A DNA stretch of 64,000 nucleotides from NCBI GenBank assembly GCA_022376515.1, contig WTXI01000003.1, forward strand, positions 434,001 to 498,000, given 5' to 3'. This document shows positions 59,094-64,000 of the stretch, in pieces. How positions within the stretch are numbered: the first letter of the stretch is position 1; the number at the start of each line of letters is the position of its first letter. The notes below the pieces were generated by a model. The model searched no databases, was not told where the DNA came from, and worked only from the letters and a program-made list of their open reading frames with translations. Source of the stretch: Lactifluus volemus (Eukaryota > Basidiomycota > Agaricomycetes > Russulales > Russulaceae). Made by a program: the position numbers and the translations under genes.

Positions 59094-60773
59094 TCAAGTG
59101 TTTAAGCCACACTTGTCAATGTCGCTGCCGCCGCCGGTAATGGTGAACATGTCGCTCAGGGCATCACTCCGTCCGAGTACTGTTTTTTTTTTTCGGTTGG
59201 CGAAAGAAAATGACCACGCGCAAGGGCGAGGCGAAATTTTTAAAGTCAGCTTTTTGAATACCCGCAGGTGCGCGGAGGTTTTGAGGGGACAAGGGGGGAG
59301 AGACAGGCTCCTTTCCTTCTTACCACCACCATCCCACTAGTCTACTTGCCCTTGCCTCAGCGCAGTAGCGTCCTCTCACTCCCCCCCTCCTGCTCTCTCC
59401 TCCTGCCCTCCCCTCCAGCCCACCCCTCCCGAATTGTGGTCCCCACTCGCCCCTCATGGCCCTTGTTGGCCCCGGGTCATTGCCCACGTCCCCCTCCCAG
59501 CCTTTTTTTTTGGCTGCCCTGACCCTGGTCAGACCCACCCCTCCTGCAAGCCCCGTCGGATGCTCTGGCTCCCTCTGGCACCCTCCTCACCCTCCCCTCT
59601 GGCCCACCCCTCCCGTCTTGCGGCCTCGCCGCCGCCTTTGGGGCCCTTGGCCCTGCCTCGTGGTCCCCTTGGAACCCTCCTGCCCGGTGCCTCATGCACC
59701 ACCCCTCCTGACTGCCCTTCCCGGCTTTCTCCGGTCCTTGTGGCCACCCCTCCAGCCCTTTGATCGCCGCACGGCCTCGGCGTCCCGATCGGTCGCCTCC
59801 AGGCGAACCCCCCTCCTGCTAGGCCCCCCTCCCTCCGCCGGCATGGCCGGCTTTCCTCCTTTTTCTGCTCCTCTTATTAGACACTTTCTTTTCTCCCCTT
59901 CCATTTTTTCGCTGCCGTATCTATGCGCTTATTCATCTTGTGGGTTTAGGGCGGGGTCTCTACTGCTAGGAGACAACGCGTCTGGTTCGAGCCCAGCCCG
60001 GGTTGGGGGGCCCTTTGGGTAATTGGGTTACCCCCTTCTTCGGGGCCGTCTTGGGGTGATGCACTAAGGTGTTGCACGCTGGTTCAAACTAGTTAGTCTT
60101 TGTTCTTTACCCTTTACGCACAGAATTTCGTATACTACGTTGTTAGCAAGTCTTGTTGCAATACACACGGGGACTCTAAACCCCAATTCCAAAAAAAAAA
60201 AAAAAAAAAAAAAAGGGGGGAGAGAGAAAGGTTGAACGGACGCACAGTCGACCATATAGTTCTGCCCATCTGGGACTTTCGGCACGATGACCTGGGCTGT
60301 GCCTGCACTTACAAGAACGCCCGTCGCAAGCGGGATCTCTGCGATGTAACAAAAAAAAAAACCGTCATGGTGTAAGCATGGCTCGTCGTCATAAACCACG
60401 CGCATCGTCACTGTGGGAAGGGGGGGAGAGACTCACCGAAACACCGACGTAGAGCGTTACCCTCCAGATAGGCAAGAAGGATGTCGGCGGTCGCGTTGGG
60501 ATCGGGCTGAACGGTCGGGGGGTGCCTGTATGAGCATCAAAGAGGAAAGGCAGTCAGCTGGAGGAGCCCTGACGGAACTGTGTCAAGTGGAGCCCAAAGA
60601 GTAAATGCGCACCATTTCACTAGTTGAGCGCTGTTTACAAGCCATGTGGTGGTTTTGTTTGGTACCATGACGTTTGGTCCGAAGAGGAAACTGGCGTCAT
60701 CCTTCACCAGGGTGGCCGCTTGGGCAAGGGCCATGAAGGAAAAGAGGACGGTGGCAAAGAAGGAGCGGGACAT
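59094..60773 (-). CDS. Small secreted Kre9/Knh1-like domain protein, tandem copy with retroposon in intron 3
   Basis: Exons 60773-60613, 60525-60437, 60338-60246 and 59179-59094 join in frame to 142 aa. The signal peptide (MSRSFFATVLFSFMALAQA) is followed by NVMVPNKTTTWLVNSAQ and LVKW, ADILLAYLEGN, VSAGTAQVIVPKVPDG, NYMVDLLG and a Gly/Cys-containing end (ITGGGSDIDKCG). The exon plan equals that of the neighbour at 61,633-62,386, with exons 1 and 2 of identical length. Intron 3 is about 1,066 nt because a 911-bp poly(A)-tailed element with a target-site duplication sits in it; the same intron in the neighbour is about 150 nt. If splicing skips the element, the protein is intact. An ATG two codons upstream (60,779) is a possible alternative start. 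Confidence 0.82.
59304..60214 (+). mobile_element. Poly(A)-tailed non-LTR retroposon (SINE-like) with 11-bp target-site duplication
   Basis: An insertion of 911 bp ends in a run of 24 A (60,191-60,214) and is flanked by GGGGGGAGAGA at 59,293-59,303 and 60,215-60,225. The paralogous intron at 61,795-61,860 shows the empty site, a single GGGGGAGAGAGA. Inside, the 5' two thirds are strongly C/T-rich with repeated CACCCCTCC words. Near 59,973-59,990 is a Pol III B-box-like CTGGTTCGAGCCCAG that can fold as a tRNA T-arm. There is no long frame for a reverse transcriptase, so it is non-autonomous and was probably moved by a LINE. Confidence 0.8.
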
Positions 60774-61632
60774 GAGCATTCAATGGGGGGAGAAAGAAAA
60801 GGCAGAGAGCCCTCAAAGCTGGGAGAAAGGAGGGCATTGGGATGCCATCTTATATCATTCTGTACCCCCCTTGACTGGGCTTCTCTCAACGTCAACTAGT
60901 ATGCGACAGTGATGCATTTGCCCGGCTTCTTCATCTGACCAGCTAATATCGGTCGTCCAGATATTCCTGTTCTCCCATCATCCGCCTGACGTCCATAGCC
61001 GAATAGCCTGAGGCTAGTTACTAGGATGCTCTCCTTGTATCGTGTTTCAAGTTCCCGCACCCTGCCAGTGGACACCCGGACTCGGAAACTGTCGAAGCTC
61101 GTCACTAAGAGTTATCCTTTTCAAGGCCCGACGCAGGTCACGCAACACCGACTCGAACACGTGCAGTTTCTGCCAGTGCGCCGAGCCTGAGTACTGAGTA
61201 CTGAGTGCGGGTAATTATTGGGTTGCTCTCTGGGTACGCTTTGAAGGACACATCACGAAAATTTCATTTTTGTGATGACAGGGAAACCAACAATTCGTCT
61301 GCAGTTCATAGTGGCGCGTTGCACTCTTTGTTCTCTTCCATAAAGTTCCGTTACTGGCTGCCTCTTGGCTACAGCGACATTTATGGTGGTCTCTCCTCCT
61401 GAGCGATTTCACATTCAATGGAAGCTGTTCAAGTCAGTATGCCAGTGGCCAAGACTTGCTTGCACTTCCCGCCACTCGTAAACGGTATTTGCGTCGGTGA
61501 CACTGCTTTGAGAGTCGGGGTTATAAAGGCTTAAAGGATCAAATGAACGTACTAGAGTCCATACTAACTAACGCTGTTCAGAAATGCGGCTCCATTTGGT
61601 GCCATTGCGGTCCCGATCTCGACAATCCTTCC
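60774..61632. other. Upstream region of the first tandem Kre9/Knh1-like gene; flank duplication
   Basis: From 60,840 to about 61,170 this is homologous to 62,400-62,970 upstream of the second copy (shared TAGCTAATATCGGT, CATAGCCGAATAGCCTGAGG and CACTAAGAG words). From about 61,500 it is the shared 3' flank. No gene was seen. Confidence 0.55.
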
Positions 61633-62386
61633 TTACGGACAGGTGAAACGCTTGGTGCCGCCGATAATCATGAACGCCTTGCTTGTGGTTTGAGACCCTC
61701 CGACAACAACTGTTTTTTTTTTTTTTCGCACGGCGAAAGAAATGATCACACGCAAGGGCGAGGCAAAAAAAACTTTTGAGTCAGCATTTTTGTATACCCG
61801 CAGGTGCACGGAGGTTTTGAGGGGACAGGGGGAGAGAGAGAAAGATTGAAAGGACGCACAGTCGATCATAAAATCCTTGGCCGGCCCCCCAATTGTGACA
61901 TTCGGTACTATCACATCGACTTTGCCTGCACTTACAGGAACGCTCATCTTAAGCAGTCGAACTGTGATGTTACAAAAAGAAAGAGTCGTGGTGTTACCAT
62001 GGTTCGTCGGCGTCGTCATAAACCACGCGCGTCACCACGGTGGGAACGGGGGGACTTACTGATACACAGATCCACAAGGTTACCACCCGAGAGAATTGGG
62101 GCGGCAAGAAGGACCACAGCGGTCGCGTTGGAATTGGAACTACTGACCCTGCATGGGTATCAGTGGGGTAAGACAGTCAGCTGGAGGAGCCCCGACGGGA
62201 TGATTACAAGTGGAGAACCGCGCACCATTCCACTGACTGAGTAGTGCCTGCGAGCCATTGGGAGGTTTTGTTCGGCGTGGTAATGGTTACTTTGATGTTG
62301 CTAATGTTGTCATCTTTCACCAGGGCGACCGCTTGTGCAATGGCCATGAAGGAAAAGAGGACAATAGCAATAAAGGAGCGGGACAT
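61633..62386 (-). CDS. Small secreted Kre9/Knh1-like domain protein, second tandem copy
   Basis: Exons 62386-62226, 62148-62060, 61961-61860 and 61709-61633 join in frame to 142 aa, the same length as its tandem neighbour. It has a signal peptide (MSRSFIAIVLFSFMAIAQA), then ITTPNKTSQWLAGTTQSVEW, NATAVVLLAAP, VSAGKVDVIVPNV, FMIDFVVGGS and a short basic end (GGTKRFTCP). The second half has diverged strongly from the neighbour although intron positions are kept. It carries N-glycosylation-type sites (NKT, NAT, NVT). No GPI signal or Ser/Thr stalk is present. The role is unknown; the Kre9/Knh1 fold suggests an extracellular or wall-associated protein. Confidence 0.82.
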
Positions 62387-63426
62387 GACGATTTAATGAT
62401 AGATAGATAGAAGGGACATCTTATATCATTCTGGGCCCCCCTTGACCGGGCTTCAACTATGCAACGTGATGCATTTCAGTTGCCCGGCTTCGTCATTTCG
62501 GTAGACCAGGTCACCAGGCTGACTAGCTAATATCGGTTGTCCAGATATTAGAAGCTCTTCCACTTCTCTCGTCATTCGCCTGTCATGTCCATAGCCGAAT
62601 AGCCTGAGGTTAGGTTAGTGGCTAACATCAGGAAAATGTACGTTTTTCACTTTCACAAGTAATAAGTCAAGAAGTCAAAAAAAGTCAAAAATTTCAACAT
62701 ATCTATTAATAACTTTTAAAAATATGACTATGGTTCTTGGGGTGAAATCTAGGTTACTTTTGAAATTTTGACCTTTTTGACCTTTTTTGCTTGTACAAGT
62801 CCAAAAAGTTTCCTTCAGGTTTCCTGATGCGGTGAGTCGGACTAGGTGTTTTCCTTGTATTGTGCTTCCCGCACCGTGGACACCTGGAAACTGTCAAAGC
62901 TCCTTGTCACTAAGAGATATCCTTTTCAGGTTCTGACACCAGTCACGCAACGCCGACCGGTGCAGTTTTTGCAGGTAATTGGTGGGGTGCACCGGTCGCC
63001 AGTCAGGTAGCCCGGGTAAACACAAGGCGACCTGGTCGCTCCATTCTACTAGTAGATTTTTTTAGGAAAGATGTCTTTTTGGGATATGGACAACATCCCA
63101 CCATCCGAATGACTTTTCTGCATCGTGAAAATTGGTGTTCTCTGATGCGGCTCGCCGTCCCCGGAGACGATGAGCAACATCATAACCACCCTCTGTTCAG
63201 CTCTACAAACTTTCACGCGCACTCTGGAGTAAGCTTTGTCGCTCAATGAAATGATGATGGAAGACAGTTTTCCGCTTAAAATTTGTGAGGTGGCGTGCAA
63301 GCAAATTTCGGGTCGTTCGGTAATATAGTCCGCACATATAATTTCAGAAATAATGGAAATTGTCCCAAGGACCCCGTGAACCCAGCACGGGTCACCGAAA
63401 AAAGAATACGAATGGCAATATTGCCC
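62387..63426. other. Upstream region of the second Kre9/Knh1-like gene; no gene seen
   Basis: Homologous to the upstream region of the first copy apart from the MITE-like insertion at 62,626-62,829. An open frame on the minus strand at about 63,049-63,300 has no family features, and I do not call it. Confidence 0.45.
62626..62829. mobile_element. MITE-like insertion with 10-bp terminal inverted repeats
   Basis: 204 bp, A/T-rich, bounded by CATCAGGAAA and its exact reverse complement TTTCCTGATG, absent from the paralogous upstream region near 61,015. Inside, GTCAAAAAAAGTCAAAAATT (left) is matched by an imperfect inverted copy on the right around 62,762-62,790, so the element can form a long hairpin. 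I see no clear target-site duplication. The word TTTCCTGATG also occurs at 25,821-25,830 after a similar TCCAAAAGTTT context, possibly a fragment of the same family. Confidence 0.55.
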
Positions 63427-63917
63427 CTAAGCGAAGAGGTCATAAATGGAAACTAGCAAGGAGAGCCTCCGATGGAAGATCATGCCTTCTGTCCCACACA
63501 ATGAGGCATCTGCCTCGATCGTCTCTTCCGTGTCAATGAGAGCCCCTCCCTGGCCCGCGACGTTCACGTATGTTTCTATATGTACCTCCGTTCCGGGTAT
63601 AGACTCTGGGAGCACAATAAAATTTCACTCTTAAAATAATGGCGCCAGAGTCCACTGATTGCTCAAGAGACAGCTCGAAGAGCATATCTGTAAGACCTTT
63701 GCGGGTCTGTGCGTTCTCTACAAGTGGCAGGGTGATGACGCGAGGCATCGATCGTAAAGGGGGATCGAAGAGGTAGTTTGCTTCTATGCTCTTGTCTGGC
63801 AGTCCTCACCACGCTGCATGCATCGCCATGCCCAAAGTCAGGTGTGATGTGCGTGACGGTTGGGGAACGTGGCGCAAAGGACGATGCAGAGATTGTGGCT
63901 GAAGCGTGGAAGCCCAC
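63427..63917 (-). CDS. Uncertain gene fragment at right edge
   Basis: Three overlapping frames on the minus strand read like one coding stretch with changes of frame: a segment around 63,700-63,917, then LPLVENAQTRKGLTDMLFEL (about 63,665-63,730) and LPESIPGTEVHIETYVNVAG ending at a TAG at 63,427-63,429. A short intron near 63,620 could join the last two. I do not recognise the family. It could be the 3' end of a gene running in from the right, or a remnant. Confidence 0.25.
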
Positions 63918-64000
63918 GATCCAATAAATACGGTTTCATCGTGCCAAGGTAGATGACATCCTTTGTTCGTCGTTGTGACTAATATATCGAGACCGCATGT

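Noticed and set aside
59434..60022. Pro-rich open frames in both directions inside the C/T-rich region
   Set aside because: They follow from the low-complexity pyrimidine-rich body of the inserted retroposon; no start context, motifs or introns support a gene.
63049..63300. Open frame of 83 codons on the minus strand near the right edge
   Set aside because: No family features and no clear splice link to the frames at 63,427-63,917.

Overview
The window is filamentous-fungal nuclear DNA, most likely from an Agaricomycete (Basidiomycota). Genes carry many short introns of about 45-60 nt. The left two thirds are rich in fungal STAND (NLR-like) genes typical of mushroom-forming basidiomycetes: Goodbye-domain, C2-NACHT-WD40 and NACHT-ankyrin. 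I cannot name the species.

Left, accessory part (1-46,221). A partial Goodbye-domain STAND gene runs off the left edge. An intact class 3 lipase follows (2,239-3,466, minus). Next come a decayed DUF2235 hydrolase (5,472-7,523, plus) and a large decayed C2-NACHT-WD40 gene (about 8,613-14,166, plus) that still holds 14-15 nearly uniform 129-bp WD40 repeats. Then five paralogous NACHT-ankyrin genes lie head to tail on the minus strand (15.6-40.4 kb; ANK1 to ANK5 below). Each rebuilds to a clean frame with the same intron positions and a 25-nt exon carrying the P-loop. Their upstream and downstream flanks are also homologous, so the array grew by duplication of units of roughly 4-5 kb. An intronless GH71 alpha-1,3-glucanase sits between ANK2 and ANK3. 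An intact DUF2235 hydrolase, paralogue of the decayed one, closes the island (44,205-46,221).

Right part (47-64 kb). This looks like ordinary core genome: a bZIP transcription factor, a small secreted Kre9/Knh1-like protein, an intron-containing tRNA-Gln, a Rif1-like HEAT-repeat protein, and a cyclopropane-fatty-acid synthase family methyltransferase. The last has a 7-nt exon and a GC-AG intron. After these lie two tandem Kre9/Knh1-like genes. One carries a 911-bp poly(A)-tailed retroposon with an 11-bp target-site duplication in an intron. The other has a 204-bp MITE-like element in its upstream region.

As a system, the left part reads as a birth-and-death island of intracellular non-self-recognition receptors: expanding ankyrin receptors, a dying WD40 receptor, and neighbouring hydrolases (lipase, two DUF2235) whose functional link to the receptors is inference only. 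Exon structures were rebuilt by eye. Wherever I say a gene is intact, the summed exon lengths give one unbroken frame. No transcript or database evidence was available.
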